NCBI RefSeq assembly: GCF_013141865.1
Contig: NZ_RCST01000001.1
Span: forward strand, 4,960,001-5,024,000
From: Methylomonas sp. ZR1
Lineage (GTDB): Bacteria; Pseudomonadota; Gammaproteobacteria; Methylococcales; Methylomonadaceae
Reading direction: 5' to 3'
DNA length: 64,000 nucleotides
A program made the position numbers and the translations under genes. Shown piece after piece: positions 18,683-27,884 of this stretch. The notes under the pieces were generated by a model. That model searched no databases. It saw nothing but the letters and a program-made list of their open reading frames with translations, and was not told the origin of the DNA. Position 1 is the stretch's first letter. The number at the start of each line of letters is the position of its first letter.

Positions 18683-19594
18683 ATGTGGGATTATTCAGAT
18701 AAAGTAAAAGATCACTTCTTTAACCCTAAAAATGCCGGCGCGGTGGCGGATGCCAACGCGATTGGCGAAGTGGGTTCCATCAGTTGCGGCGACGCTTTGC
18801 GTTTGACCTTGAAAGTCAACGACGACACTGAAGTGATTGAAGATGCCGGTTTCCAAACCTTCGGTTGCGGTTCGGCGATTGCGTCTTCTTCAGTGCTGAC
18901 CGAAATTATTAAAGGCCTGACTTTAGACGAAGCCTTAAAAGTCACTAACCAGGACATCGCCGCCGAATTGGACGGCCTGCCGCCGGAAAAAATGCACTGC
19001 TCAGTGATGGGCCGGGAAGCCTTGCAAGCGGCGGTGGCTAATTATCGTGGCGAAGAATGGAAAGACGATCACGAAGAAGGCGCGTTGGTCTGCAAATGCT
19101 TTGCTATTGATGCGGTGATGATCGAAGAAATGGTCTGGGCAAACAAACTACGCACCGTTGAAGACGTGACCAACTACACTAAAGCCGGCGGCGGTTGCGC
19201 GGCCTGCCACGAAGACATCGAAGCGATCCTGGAAAAAGTCCTGAAAGAGCGCGGCGAGACTTTCGATCCGAATGCGGCGCCGGTCGCCAAACCCGAGCCT
19301 GTGGTTGCCAAAGGCCCGCTGACCAATCTGCAACGCATCAAGAAAATTGAAGAAGTGATCATGTCCTTCCGGCCGCAATTGATGGCCGACGGCGGTGACG
19401 TCGAGTTGGTAGAAGTGGTGGATAAAACTGCTTACGTGAATATGACCGGCGCTTGCAATGGCTGCCAAATGTCCGCCATGACCATTGCCGGTATTCAGCA
19501 ACGCTTGATGGAAGTGATGGGCGAATTCATTAAAGTCGTGCCGGCCTCGCAAATGCCGAAATTGGTCACGATAGAGGAGGCCAGTCATGCCTGA
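18683..19594 (+). CDS. nifU: Nitrogenase Fe-S cluster scaffold NifU
   Basis: A 303-residue, three-domain NifU. The IscU-like N-domain has cysteines in SISCGD (Cys35), FGCGSA and HCSVMG. The central BFD-like [2Fe-2S] domain has VCKC and GGGCAACHE, and the C-terminal Nfu domain has [12 protein letters not shown]. It assembles Fe-S clusters for nitrogenase with NifS. The reading frame overlaps nifS by 8 nt. Confidence 0.98.
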   Translation: MWDYSDKVKDHFFNPKNAGAVADANAIGEVGSISCGDALRLTLKVNDDTEVIEDAGFQTFGCGSAIASSSVLTEIIKGLTLDEALKVTNQDIAAELDGLPPEKMHCSVMGREALQAAVANYRGEEWKDDHEEGALVCKCFAIDAVMIEEMVWANKLRTVEDVTNYTKAGGGCAACHEDIEAILEKVLKERGETFDPNAAPVAKPEPVVAKGPLTNLQRIKKIEEVIMSFRPQLMADGGDVELVEVVDKTAYVNMTGACNGCQMSAMTIAGIQQRLMEVMGEFIKVVPASQMPKLVTIEEASHA

Positions 19595-20801
19595 TATTTA
19601 TCTGGATAACAACGCGACCACCAAGGTGGACAGCGCGGTGGTCGATGTGATGATCCCGTATTTTACCGAGTACTTTGGTAATCCATCGTCTATCCATCGC
19701 TTCGCCGACGGCGTGGCCAAGGCCATCAAGAAAGCGCGCTCGCAGGTGCAAGAGTTGATCGGTGCCGAGCACGACTCCGAGATTATTTTCACCTCCTGCG
19801 GCACGGAGTCCGATTCCACGGCGATCTTGTCGGCGATCAAAGCTCAGCCCAATCGCAAGGAAATCATCACCACCTCGGTGGAGCATCCGGCGATTTTGGC
19901 TTTGTGCGAAAACCTGGAGAAAGAGGGCTACACCATCCACCGCATGCCGGTGGATAAATGCGGTCGTTTGAATCTGGAAGCCTACAAAAATCTGTTATCC
20001 GATGAAGTAGCAATTGTCTCGGTGATGTGGGCAAACAACGAAACCGGCACCATCTTTCCAGTGGTGGAAATGGCCGAAATGGCCAATGCGGCCGGCGTGA
20101 TGTTTCATACCGACGCCGTGCAGGCGGTCGGCAAGATTCCGATGATGCTGCAAGACACCAAAATCGATATGTTGTCGATTTCCGGGCACAAATTGCACGC
20201 ACCGAAAGGTATTGGGGTGTTGTACTTAAAGCGTGGCACACGCTTTCGCCCGCTTTTGCGCGGTGGACATCAAGAGCGCGGCCGCCGAGCCGGTACTGAA
20301 AACACCGCGTCGATTGTCGGCTTGGGTAAAGCCTGCGAATTGGCGATGGAGCACATGGAATACGAAAACGTGCAGGTCAAAGCGATGCGCGACCGTCTGG
20401 AGCAAGGCATCGTTGCCGCCGTGCCGCACTGCTTTATCACCGGTGATTTAAACAACCGCTTGCCCAATACCACAGACATTGCGTTCGAGTATATCGAGGG
20501 CGAAGCGATTTTGATGCTGTTGAATAAAGCCGGTATCGCGGCTTCCAGTGGTTCGGCGTGTACATCGGGTTCATTGGAGCCTTCGCACGTGATGCGGGCC
20601 ATGGATATTCCGTACACCGCCGCGCACGGCACCATCCGCTTTTCGTTCTCGCGCTACAACACTATGAGTGAAGTGGACGAAGTGTTGAAGGTGATGCCCA
20701 GCATCGTCGCTACCTTGCGGAAACTGTCGCCGTATTGGGACAGCATCAACAACGAACCGGTTGCCGATCCGGAACAGGCTTTCCAACCCACTTATGCTTG
20801 A
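19587..20801 (+). CDS. nifS: Cysteine desulfurase NifS
   Basis: A 404-residue class-I cysteine desulfurase with the PLP-binding lysine in [14 protein letters not shown] and the active-site cysteine loop [16 protein letters not shown]. It provides sulfur to NifU for nitrogenase clusters. The start overlaps nifU by 8 nt, with an AGGAGG ribosome site inside the nifU end. Confidence 0.98.
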   Translation: MPDIYLDNNATTKVDSAVVDVMIPYFTEYFGNPSSIHRFADGVAKAIKKARSQVQELIGAEHDSEIIFTSCGTESDSTAILSAIKAQPNRKEIITTSVEHPAILALCENLEKEGYTIHRMPVDKCGRLNLEAYKNLLSDEVAIVSVMWANNETGTIFPVVEMAEMANAAGVMFHTDAVQAVGKIPMMLQDTKIDMLSISGHKLHAPKGIGVLYLKRGTRFRPLLRGGHQERGRRAGTENTASIVGLGKACELAMEHMEYENVQVKAMRDRLEQGIVAAVPHCFITGDLNNRLPNTTDIAFEYIEGEAILMLLNKAGIAASSGSACTSGSLEPSHVMRAMDIPYTAAHGTIRFSFSRYNTMSEVDEVLKVMPSIVATLRKLSPYWDSINNEPVADPEQAFQPTYA

Positions 20802-20927
20802 TTGAGTGTATTGATTGGTCGGGTTTGCAACGGTGCCCCTGAGGCCACGGGCAATTCGGCCAGTTTGGTTTTGAGTCAACGCCGCATAAACCGGTGTTGA
20901 CACCAAAAATTTTCACTGAGGATTGTT

Positions 20928-21188
20928 ATGGCTGAAACGCTTGCTGATTTACGCGCGGTATTATCCAAGATGGAAGCCGCATTGAGTTCCATCACCGAAT
21001 TCAACGCCGAAGTGCTGGAGTTTGTTGATGTTCACTATTCGAGTTTGCTGAATGATCAAAAAGTCGTCCAGGTTTTCAAGAATGTCGGCGACGCCGAGGA
21101 TGAACTGCAAAGACAACTGAATTTTCTGCGCTCGCGTTTGACTGCCGGCATAGCAGAATTTAAAGCAGTTTGTGAGGCGGAAGGCTGA
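20928..21188 (+). CDS. Hypothetical helical protein in nif cluster
   Basis: An 86-residue, acidic, probably all-helical and partly coiled-coil protein (LADLRAVLSKMEAALSSI; AEDELQRQLNFLRSRL). I do not recognise the family. It follows nifS by 126 bp on the same strand, has a GAGGATTGTT site before the ATG, and ends about 130 bp before a strong terminator. It may be the last gene of the iscA-nifUS transcript. Confidence 0.65.
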   Translation: MAETLADLRAVLSKMEAALSSITEFNAEVLEFVDVHYSSLLNDQKVVQVFKNVGDAEDELQRQLNFLRSRLTAGIAEFKAVCEAEG

Positions 21189-21320
21189 ACGCTGTAAGCC
21201 AGCAACTTGGATTAAATCGGTAGCGAAGACCTGGTTAACCCCCAGCAAATTGAGATAGTTCTGAGCCGTTTATTGCATTGAAGGGCATCCAATGCCGGCT
21301 TAAGCCTTTATCACAGAACC

Positions 21321-21350
21321 AAAAAAGGCGGTTGTTCAACCGCCTTTTTT
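21321..21350. terminator. Bidirectional terminator after iscA-nifUS block
   Basis: A GGCGGTTG / CAACCGCC stem with a tiny loop, flanked by six A on the left and six T on the right. It can stop the plus-strand nif transcript and the converging minus-strand CTERM gene. Confidence 0.9.
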
Positions 21351-21372
21351 GCATTTTGGCAGAGCAGTTCGC

Positions 21373-21999
21373 TCAAACCTTTCTGGTTTTTCGGTTAAGG
21401 CCCAAACCAACCAACGCACTGCCGAAAAGCCATACCGCACCGGGTACAGGCACAGCGGTGACATTGAAGTTGATATTGTTAATACCGTTGTTCCAATCGG
21501 TGCCCAGGATAATTCTAATCGAATGAGCAGTAACGCCAGGGGTGAAAGTATGAGGTGCGTCGCCGGGTACTGCATAAGGTGCATAATCGACAAAAATGTT
21601 GGTAGGGTTGGTACCATCAACCACTCTCAAGTCGCTCGCATTGCGAGTGAAATTTCCCGGCCCTGGATACGCAGCAACGTCGAAGCTTTCCAAGGTGACG
21701 CCCTGATTTGGATTGATTGCCGTCAGCGTAATGCTCAAAAGCAGTCCTGATGTATGAGCAAACGCCGCTGAGTTTAAAGTGGCATAACCGGCATTCCACA
21801 ATAGAGCATCGTTATAAGCTGTTGTGCCATTGAGGTTCAGGCTGGAATACGATACCGCCACGTCCGCGGTAGAACCGTAACCTGCTGGAACCGGGGCGTA
21901 ATTGTCGAACGGCTGTAGCGCATCGAAGTTAATCGTCGCGGCTTGTGCGTTGAATGCGGCGGTAATCAGTATTAACGGATAAAGCTTTTTGGATAACAT
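21373..21999 (-). CDS. VPLPA-CTERM sorting-domain exported protein
   Basis: About 208 residues. A signal peptide (MLSKKLYPLILITAAFNAQA) is followed by a beta-rich, Asn/Thr-rich secreted domain and a C-terminal sorting tail, VPVPGAVWLFGSALVGLG plus basic residues. This is the VPLPA variant of PEP-CTERM handled by exosortase systems in the inner membrane. I chose the ATG at 21999 because AAGGGG lies upstream. The function of the secreted domain is unknown. Confidence 0.85.
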   Translation of the reverse strand: MLSKKLYPLILITAAFNAQAATINFDALQPFDNYAPVPAGYGSTADVAVSYSSLNLNGTTAYNDALLWNAGYATLNSAAFAHTSGLLLSITLTAINPNQGVTLESFDVAAYPGPGNFTRNASDLRVVDGTNPTNIFVDYAPYAVPGDAPHTFTPGVTAHSIRIILGTDWNNGINNINFNVTAVPVPGAVWLFGSALVGLGLNRKTRKV

Positions 22000-22263
22000 C
22001 GGCGACCCCTTCAAACGGCGTAAAAATACGCCTATCAATTGACAGAAACTCAAGAACTGTAGGCGCTGTTCCTGATTCCGAGATTAAAAGCAAAATACGT
22101 TCCATTTTATATGTTGTTTGTTTTTACCAATAAATTCAATAGGTTGAGTTAGCAGGTATTGAGCAGTATTAGGATAATGCCATTTAAAACGTTGAGTGAT
22201 GTAAAAAATGCCGACATCGGTATTGCGCAAGCGCAGACATCAAATTCGATATACCTTAGTCTG

Positions 22264-23013
22264 TTAGAGGATGTTTCGCGCAACCGCAGCAGTCAGGCCA
22301 GCCTTTTTACTGCTGCCAACCCAGCCGGCAAATCCGGAAATAAACAACCAAATACCTGCCGGAATCGGTACAGCCGCCGGTGCGGCTACGTCAAAGGCGA
22401 TCTCGCCAATTTCCGAAACCAGATAGGCTTCGTAATAAGAGTTGATTTGTAAGCGCACATAGCGCGCTTCGCTGTCAATCAAGTCGAACACCGTTGCCGG
22501 GTAGGGTGGTGTGGGGTCCAAATCGCTGGGCATTTCGGGGTTGGTGAAGTCGCCGGCTTTATTGGACGTGGAAAAATCGGCTTCCAACGATGTGAACAAA
22601 CTGATCGACGCGACGTTGGCGCCGCTGTTAGAGGCCATATTCCATAAAGCCATTTTCTGTACCTTGTAAATGGCCCCCAAATCGAAATCCAGAATACCGG
22701 TGCACGGGCAATACGCCGGGCTGATCCAGCCGTTACCGATTTCCGGGCCGGCACCAATATGTGTTGGGTTTAAGTTCATATAATCGGCAAACGCGGTGGC
22801 GCCACTGCTAAAACCGGCGGATAGACCGGATTGGTTAAACATCGGCTTTTCGTCGGTTTTGGCCGGAAATCCCGCAATACCCGAATAGTTGCCTATGGTG
22901 TTGTTGATCACCGCCACCGGTGACAAGATGGCGCCGGCTGCTGCCGGTTGTGCCAAGGTGACAATACCCAACAGGCCAAACATGCAAGCCCAACCATTTT
23001 TACGTGAAGTCAT
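22264..23013 (-). CDS. VPLPA-CTERM exported protein with discoidin-like domain
   Basis: A 249-residue protein. A signal peptide ends near AQPAAAG. The middle domain resembles F5/8 type C (discoidin-like) folds: DFDLGAIYKVQKMALWN, then YVRLQINSYYEAYLVSEIGEIAF. The C-terminal tail is VPIPAGIWLFISGFAGWVG. Such domains often bind carbohydrate. An AGGAGG ribosome site precedes the ATG. It is in tandem with the previous CTERM gene and opposite to the nif genes on both sides. Confidence 0.82.
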   Translation of the reverse strand: MTSRKNGWACMFGLLGIVTLAQPAAAGAILSPVAVINNTIGNYSGIAGFPAKTDEKPMFNQSGLSAGFSSGATAFADYMNLNPTHIGAGPEIGNGWISPAYCPCTGILDFDLGAIYKVQKMALWNMASNSGANVASISLFTSLEADFSTSNKAGDFTNPEMPSDLDPTPPYPATVFDLIDSEARYVRLQINSYYEAYLVSEIGEIAFDVAAPAAVPIPAGIWLFISGFAGWVGSSKKAGLTAAVARNIL

Positions 23014-23239
23014 ACGTGTTCCTCCTAAGTGATGTATCCGGAAACATGCTGAACAGGCGGCGCCGGCGCTACCTGCCGGGCCTCCAAGTCAAGAATGTAA
23101 GCTAGTAAAAATAATCAGTCAAAATATTTTCGAGGCCAATTTTTTGAATATAAGAAATGTATGTCGGCTTACTTTAACTACCAGTACGGTGGGCATTGTG
23201 GAATTTGCGTACCACTGGCGCAGGCTGCGAACAGACCAT

Positions 23240-23255
23240 TGTCGGCTTTGCGACA
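23240..23255. promoter_or_regulatory. NifA upstream activator site of nifV operon
   Basis: TGT, ten bases, ACA, embedded in a wider near-palindrome (ATTGTCGG...GCGACAAT). It sits about 84 bp upstream of the sigma-54 promoter of nifV. Confidence 0.85.
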
Positions 23256-23338
23256 ATTTGCCTTTGCGGTTGCGAGGTTGTCTTGTCGATAGTCTGCCAA
23301 TCACACAGTAAAGCCCAAGGATTCCGCAGATTTAGCAG

Positions 23339-23356
23339 TTGGCAAGCGAATTGCTT
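23339..23356 (+). promoter_or_regulatory. Sigma-54 promoter of the nifV operon
   Basis: TTGGCAAGCGAATTGCTT carries GG and GC with exactly ten bases between them. It lies 68 nt before the nifV ATG and downstream of a perfect NifA site. The surrounding 410-bp gap after the CTERM gene holds no other feature that I can support. Confidence 0.88.
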
Positions 23357-23423
23357 AATCACTAGCAAAGGAGTAGCCAATCTGGTTGCTCAGTTTTAGA
23401 CACCGGCAGTATGAGGCTTGGCG

Positions 23424-24548
23424 ATGACTTCTGATCCCCGCACCATCATTATCGACGACACCACGCTCCGCGATGGCGAGCAGTCGGCCGGCGTGGTGTT
23501 CTCGTTGGAGGAAAAGTTGGCGATTGCCAAGCAGTTGTCCGCGCTGGGTGTGCCGGAGTTGGAGATTGGTATCCCGGCCATGGGTGTACAGGAACGCGAC
23601 GAAATCAAAGCCATTGCTCAATTGAAATTGCCTAGCAATTTATTGGTATGGTCCAGGATGCGTGAAGAAGATTTGCAACACTGCCTGGGCTTGGGCGTCG
23701 GTACCGTGGATTTATCGATTTCCGCCTCCGATCAACATATCCAACATAAACTGAAACAAAGCCGGGCTTGGGTGTTGGCTACCATTGAGCGCTGTGTGAA
23801 AACCGCGGTCGATGCCGGCATGCGGGTTTGCGTGGGGGCCGAAGATGCGTCTCGCGCCGACAGCGACTTTCTGGCGCAAATGGCCGAGGCTGCGCAAAGC
23901 GCCGGCGCGATAAGAGTTCGCTTTGCCGATACGGTCGGCATCATGGAACCGTTCGGCGTATTTGAAGCAATTCGCAAGCTGCGCGCCGTCACCGACATGG
24001 ACATCGAAATGCACGCCCACGACGATCTGGGCTTGGCCACCGCCAATACTCTGGCCGCCGCATATGCCGGCGCTACCCACGTCAATACCACCGTCAACGG
24101 TTTGGGCGAACGGGCCGGCAATGCCGCGTTGGAAGAAGTGGTGGTGGGTTTGAAACAGCTGTACGGTTTTGAAACCGGTGTGGATTTGCGCAATTTTCCT
24201 GCTCTGTCCCATCAGGTGGCGACTGCGTCCGGCGACACGATAGGCAGCCGTAAAAGTTTGATCGGCCGCGACGTGTTCAGTCACGAAGCCGGCATCCACG
24301 TCGACGGCTTGCTGAAAGATCCCAACAATTATCAAGGCGTCGACCCTGCCTTGGTCGGCCGCAGTCACCAATTGGTGCTGGGCAAGCATTCCGGCAGTCA
24401 AGGCGTGATGCACGCCTACAAACAACTGGGCATCCAGATTAACCGCTGGCAGGCCGGCCGCCTGCTGCCGCTGATTCGCGAGTTTGTCAGTTTGCATAAA
24501 CGCGCACCGCAATCGACCGATTTGAATCAATTTTTACACAGCCTATAG
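23424..24548 (+). CDS. nifV: Homocitrate synthase NifV
   Basis: A 374-residue alpha-isopropylmalate/homocitrate synthase-type enzyme with [17 protein letters not shown] at the N-terminus and the metal-binding [16 protein letters not shown] motif. It condenses acetyl-CoA with 2-oxoglutarate to homocitrate, the organic ligand of FeMo-co. The ATG at 23424 is preferred over the TTG at 23418 because GAGG lies at a good distance. It leads the nifV-P-W-Z-M-clpX run. Confidence 0.95.
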   Translation: MTSDPRTIIIDDTTLRDGEQSAGVVFSLEEKLAIAKQLSALGVPELEIGIPAMGVQERDEIKAIAQLKLPSNLLVWSRMREEDLQHCLGLGVGTVDLSISASDQHIQHKLKQSRAWVLATIERCVKTAVDAGMRVCVGAEDASRADSDFLAQMAEAAQSAGAIRVRFADTVGIMEPFGVFEAIRKLRAVTDMDIEMHAHDDLGLATANTLAAAYAGATHVNTTVNGLGERAGNAALEEVVVGLKQLYGFETGVDLRNFPALSHQVATASGDTIGSRKSLIGRDVFSHEAGIHVDGLLKDPNNYQGVDPALVGRSHQLVLGKHSGSQGVMHAYKQLGIQINRWQAGRLLPLIREFVSLHKRAPQSTDLNQFLHSL

Positions 24549-24559
24549 CGAGGTGTCAG

Positions 24560-24727
24560 ATGAGTAGCAATCGTCAAAAACCAGCCGTGCCCAGCACCGC
24601 CAAAGTCGACGTACCACAGCAAACTGCGGCGCAGCACGAACTGCCTGATGACCGTTACCCCGGTTCGTTCTTCCGGGTGCCTGGCGTGCCGATGCCCGGC
24701 AAAACCACCTGGAGCTTGGCAAAATGA
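24560..24727 (+). CDS. Small ORF coupled to nifP
   Basis: A 55-codon ORF ([15 protein letters not shown]..., with [15 protein letters not shown] at the end) between nifV and nifP. An AGGTG site lies 5 nt before its ATG, and its ATGA overlaps the nifP start, which supports real translation. It is proline-rich, with no membrane segment and no recognised family. It may encode a small nif-associated protein or serve as a coupling leader. Confidence 0.5.
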   Translation: MSSNRQKPAVPSTAKVDVPQQTAAQHELPDDRYPGSFFRVPGVPMPGKTTWSLAK

Positions 24728-25500
24728 TGTTTTTGTCGCCGTCGCGTCCCAGCGTTGCATCAGGACTCTGGCAAGACTGGCGCGACGATGTGGCTTGCGT
24801 GTTTGCCCGGGATCCGGCAGCACGCGGCTTACCGGAAGTATTGTTGGCTTACCCCGGTGTGCATGCGGTGTTGCTGCACCGGGTAACGAATCGCTTGTGG
24901 CATGCGGACTGGAAATTGACGGCGCGTTTACTGGCGGCTTTCGCCCGCTGGCTGACCAACGTCGATATTCACCCCGGTGCCACCATTGGCAAACGCTTTT
25001 TTATCGATCACGGTGCCGGCGTAGTGATCGGCGAAACCGCTGAGATCGGCAACGACGTGACCATGTATCACGGCGTGACGCTGGGCGGCACTACCTGGAA
25101 CAAGGAAAAACGCCATCCGACGCTAGGCAATAACGTGTTGATCGGTGCGGGTGCCAAGATCCTCGGCGCGATCAATCTGGGCGATAACGTGCGCGTCGGT
25201 GCCAACTCGGTGGTGATCAAAGACGTGCCACCTTGCTGCACCGTCATCGGTATTCCCGGTCGAATTATCCAGCAGAAAGGTATAAAAATTCAGGACCCGC
25301 GCGGTATCGACCTCGATCACCATTTAGTGCCGGATCCGGTGGGCAAAGCGCTGAGTTGCTTGGTGGACCGTTTGGACGAATTGGAAAACAATCAAAAACG
25401 CTTTGTGGTCGCGGAAGAAACCTGCGGCAGCTGCGAAGCGGAAGGTGTCTGCCACGGCGAAGACGTGGTGGTACTGAAGCAAGCAGCAGGTGGCAAGTGA
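24724..25500 (+). CDS. nifP: Serine O-acetyltransferase NifP (CysE-type)
   Basis: A 258-residue serine acetyltransferase with an N-terminal helical part and a left-handed beta-helix of hexapeptide repeats ([35 protein letters not shown]). A longer C-terminal tail has a Cys cluster ([13 protein letters not shown]). It makes O-acetylserine for cysteine, meeting the high sulfur demand of nitrogenase assembly; in Azotobacter a CysE paralogue occupies this position. It overlaps the next gene by one base (TGATG). Confidence 0.92.
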   Translation: MMFLSPSRPSVASGLWQDWRDDVACVFARDPAARGLPEVLLAYPGVHAVLLHRVTNRLWHADWKLTARLLAAFARWLTNVDIHPGATIGKRFFIDHGAGVVIGETAEIGNDVTMYHGVTLGGTTWNKEKRHPTLGNNVLIGAGAKILGAINLGDNVRVGANSVVIKDVPPCCTVIGIPGRIIQQKGIKIQDPRGIDLDHHLVPDPVGKALSCLVDRLDELENNQKRFVVAEETCGSCEAEGVCHGEDVVVLKQAAGGK

Positions 25501-26039
25501 TGGAAATGGATCTGTTGCAATTCGACGCCAAGGACTTGTACTACGAGAAAGCCGACAGCCAGGAAGTTGAGGACTTGATCCAATACGCTTCCGAACTGTA
25601 CGCCACCGGTGAAGCGGAGCTGCCGTTATTACAGGCGTATTTGCGGGCACCGGAATCCTTGAATGTGCTGGTGTCTTTGAATCGGTTTTATTACTACCAG
25701 CATCGTTTACCGGAGGCCTTATTGATCTCCGAGCGGGCCTTGAACTTGATCCGGCCCGGCATCGATTTTCCGGAAGATTGGCGGCAGCTGGAAAGAACGC
25801 ATATCAGCGAGGCGCCAAAGGACTTGCTGACTCGGATCAGGCTATATCTGTTTACGTTGAAATCTATCGGCTTCTTGAATATGCGCTTGGAAAATCTGGA
25901 ACTGAGCAAGGCGATTTTCGAAAAGTTGGTGTCCTTGGATGACAAAGACAGGATAGGCGCGCAGGGGCTTTTGGAGCTGGTTGTGCGTCGGCAAGAGGCG
26001 GCGGAAGGGATTTTTCGCATGCCGCAAGCTTTCGGGTAG
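25500..26039 (+). CDS. Conserved hypothetical protein of nif operon (helical repeat type)
   Basis: A 179-residue protein starting [20 protein letters not shown]. Its sequence looks like helical, TPR-like repeats (LPLLQAYLRAPESLNVLVSLNRFYYYQHRLPEALLISERAL). No catalytic motif is visible. It overlaps the nifP stop by one base, so it is co-translated with it, and lies in the operon upstream of nifW. Function unknown; a role in nitrogenase maturation is inferred from position only. Confidence 0.75.
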   Translation: MEMDLLQFDAKDLYYEKADSQEVEDLIQYASELYATGEAELPLLQAYLRAPESLNVLVSLNRFYYYQHRLPEALLISERALNLIRPGIDFPEDWRQLERTHISEAPKDLLTRIRLYLFTLKSIGFLNMRLENLELSKAIFEKLVSLDDKDRIGAQGLLELVVRRQEAAEGIFRMPQAFG

Positions 26040-26113
26040 GCATCGCCCAACAATTGGATGCCCACGATAAGTGATGTTTGTTGTTCCGCGCTATTAACCT
26101 AAAGGTGATCGCC

Positions 26114-26236
26114 ATGATGAAAAAACAAAAATCCGATCCATTTTTGGCCCAAACAGCTGTGATGCTGGTGGTTTTATTAGTGGTGTACGCATTGGGAGAA
26201 CAACCTGCCAATCTCGATCACCTGATGATGAGGTAA
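26114..26236 (+). CDS. Small single-helix membrane protein in nif operon
   Basis: A 40-codon ORF (MMKKQKSDPFLAQTAVMLVV...) with one hydrophobic stretch of about 17 residues after a basic N-terminus. An AAAGGTGATC site is well spaced before the ATG, and the stop overlaps a candidate nifW start (TAATG). Too short for most gene callers; probably a real small inner-membrane protein. Function unknown. Confidence 0.55.
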   Translation: MMKKQKSDPFLAQTAVMLVVLLVVYALGEQPANLDHLMMR

Positions 26237-26241
26237 TGACG

Positions 26242-26556
26242 ATGAGTTTAGAAGAAGATATGGAAGAGCTGGAAGCTGCGGAAGACTTTCTGCGCTATTT
26301 CGAGCTGGAATACGATACCACCGTCGTCCACGTCAATCGGCTGCATATTCTGCAGCGCTTCCACAATTATCTGAGCCAAGCTGGCGATAACATGCCGGAA
26401 GACGAAGATGCGCAACGGGAAGTCTACAAAAAGCTGTTGCAGCGTGCTTACAGTGATTTTGTGGACTCCGACGCACAGACCGAAAAAGTATTTAAGGTCT
26501 TTAAGATGATGGAACCGCAAACCGTGTTTGTTTCCCTAGCGGATATTAAAACATGA
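26242..26556 (+). CDS. nifW: Nitrogenase-stabilizing/protective protein NifW
   Basis: A 104-residue NifW (MSLEEDMEELEAAEDFLRYF; VHVNRLHILQRFHNYL; QTVFVSLADI), which helps assemble and protect the MoFe protein. Two ATGs, six bases apart, are possible. The second (26242) has the better AGG spacing. It overlaps nifZ by 4 nt (ATGA). Confidence 0.93.
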   Translation: MSLEEDMEELEAAEDFLRYFELEYDTTVVHVNRLHILQRFHNYLSQAGDNMPEDEDAQREVYKKLLQRAYSDFVDSDAQTEKVFKVFKMMEPQTVFVSLADIKT

Positions 26557-27029
26557 TAGACGAACGTTACGACGAAGAGCGCTTTGAATTCGGCGAACGG
26601 GTCAGGCTGACGCGCAACGTTCGCAACGATGGCACCTATCCGGGTATGGATGTCGGCGACTTTTTGCTGCGCCGGGGCAGTGTCGGCAATGTCATCGAAG
26701 TCGGCACCTTTCTGCAAGACCAAGTGATTTACACCGTGCATTTTTTGGATGCGGGACGCATGGTAGGCTGCCGCGCCGAAGAATTGATCCCGGCTGATGC
26801 ACCCTGGAATCCAAGCCGCTTCGAGTTTCGCGATCAGGTGGTGTGTACGATAGACATCCCCACCCAGGACGGTAATTACCCGGCCGGCACCCAAGGCGAA
26901 ATCCTGAAAGTGTTGCGCGACAGCGATCCTTTGCTCTACCACGTGCGTTTTCCGGGTAAAACCATGCAGGTGCCGGAAAGTGTATTGGAGCCGGCGGATC
27001 CGGCCACGTTTAAAGAACCGGAGGCATAA
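26553..27029 (+). CDS. nifZ: Nitrogen fixation protein NifZ
   Basis: A 158-residue NifZ with two SH3-like repeats: FGERVRLTRNVRNDGTYPG...GSVGNVIEVGTFLQDQVIYTVHFL and FRDQVVCTIDIPTQDGNYPAGTQGEI. NifZ works with the Fe protein in forming the second P-cluster of the MoFe protein. It overlaps nifW by 4 nt and nifM by 1 nt. Confidence 0.95.
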   Translation: MIDERYDEERFEFGERVRLTRNVRNDGTYPGMDVGDFLLRRGSVGNVIEVGTFLQDQVIYTVHFLDAGRMVGCRAEELIPADAPWNPSRFEFRDQVVCTIDIPTQDGNYPAGTQGEILKVLRDSDPLLYHVRFPGKTMQVPESVLEPADPATFKEPEA

Positions 27030-27883
27030 TGATGAGCCAGACGTCGATAGAGCCTTACACCCTGTTGCGTGCCGCCTTGAGCCTGTTCCAGAAAGCGCCG
27101 GCCGAATTGGAGCAACTGCAACTGCGCCAGGTGGAAGTGCAAGCCAAAAACGAATACGAAATCGAAGGCCGAGTCCTGAACTCCGCCGAAGCGACCGGCG
27201 TGGTGATTTCCGATACAGAGCTGGACCGCGCTTACAAGGAAGTGCGCGGCCGCTTTGAAGATGAAGACGCCTTTTTAGCGGCATTGAACGCCAACAGCCT
27301 GGATGTCGATATGCTGAAAGCGGCTTTGTATCGGCAGTGCAAAGTCGATGCGGTGATGGATAGAGTGGCCGCCCGCGCACCCAAGGTTAACGAGGTGGAA
27401 ATCGGCATTTTCTACCACTCGCACCCGGAAAAATTCCATAAACCCGAGACGCGCCAGGCCAGACATATCTTGATCAGTATCAATCCGGATTACCCAGACA
27501 ATACCCGCGAGGCGGCGTGGCGGCGGATTAACGAGATTCTCGGCACCTTGAAACGTAAGCCGCATAAATTTGCCGATTTGGCGCTGAAGTATTCGGAATG
27601 CCCGACGGCAGTGCAGGGCGGCGAAGTGGGGACAGTGGCCAAAGGCACCTTGTTTCCGGAGCTGGATGCGGTATTGTTTAATTTGAAAGAAGACGCCATT
27701 AGCGATGTGGTGGAAACCGAGATGGGTTTTCATGTGATTCAATGCCTGAAAATCATCCCGGCCGAAACCATGTCGCTGAAAAAAGCGACACCGAAGATTC
27801 AGCAGATCATGCAGGATCGTTACCGCAGAAATTGCCAGCGCACGTGGCTGGCCAGTCTGCCCGCAGTCAACAGGAGTGCCTAA
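27029..27883 (+). CDS. nifM: Peptidyl-prolyl isomerase NifM
   Basis: A 284-residue NifM. The N-terminal helical domain is followed by a C-terminal parvulin domain (QARHILISI, FADLALKYSECPTAVQGGEVG, FPELDAVLF, ETEMGFHVIQCLKI). It matures the Fe protein NifH. Two adjacent ATGs (27029, 27032) are possible. It overlaps nifZ (TAATG) and ends 1 base before clpX. Confidence 0.94.
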   Translation: MMSQTSIEPYTLLRAALSLFQKAPAELEQLQLRQVEVQAKNEYEIEGRVLNSAEATGVVISDTELDRAYKEVRGRFEDEDAFLAALNANSLDVDMLKAALYRQCKVDAVMDRVAARAPKVNEVEIGIFYHSHPEKFHKPETRQARHILISINPDYPDNTREAAWRRINEILGTLKRKPHKFADLALKYSECPTAVQGGEVGTVAKGTLFPELDAVLFNLKEDAISDVVETEMGFHVIQCLKIIPAETMSLKKATPKIQQIMQDRYRRNCQRTWLASLPAVNRSA

Positions 27884-27884
27884 C

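Noticed and set aside
23712..24530. 272-codon open frame antisense to nifV
   Set aside because: nifV is unmistakable on the plus strand; the antisense frame arises from codon bias.
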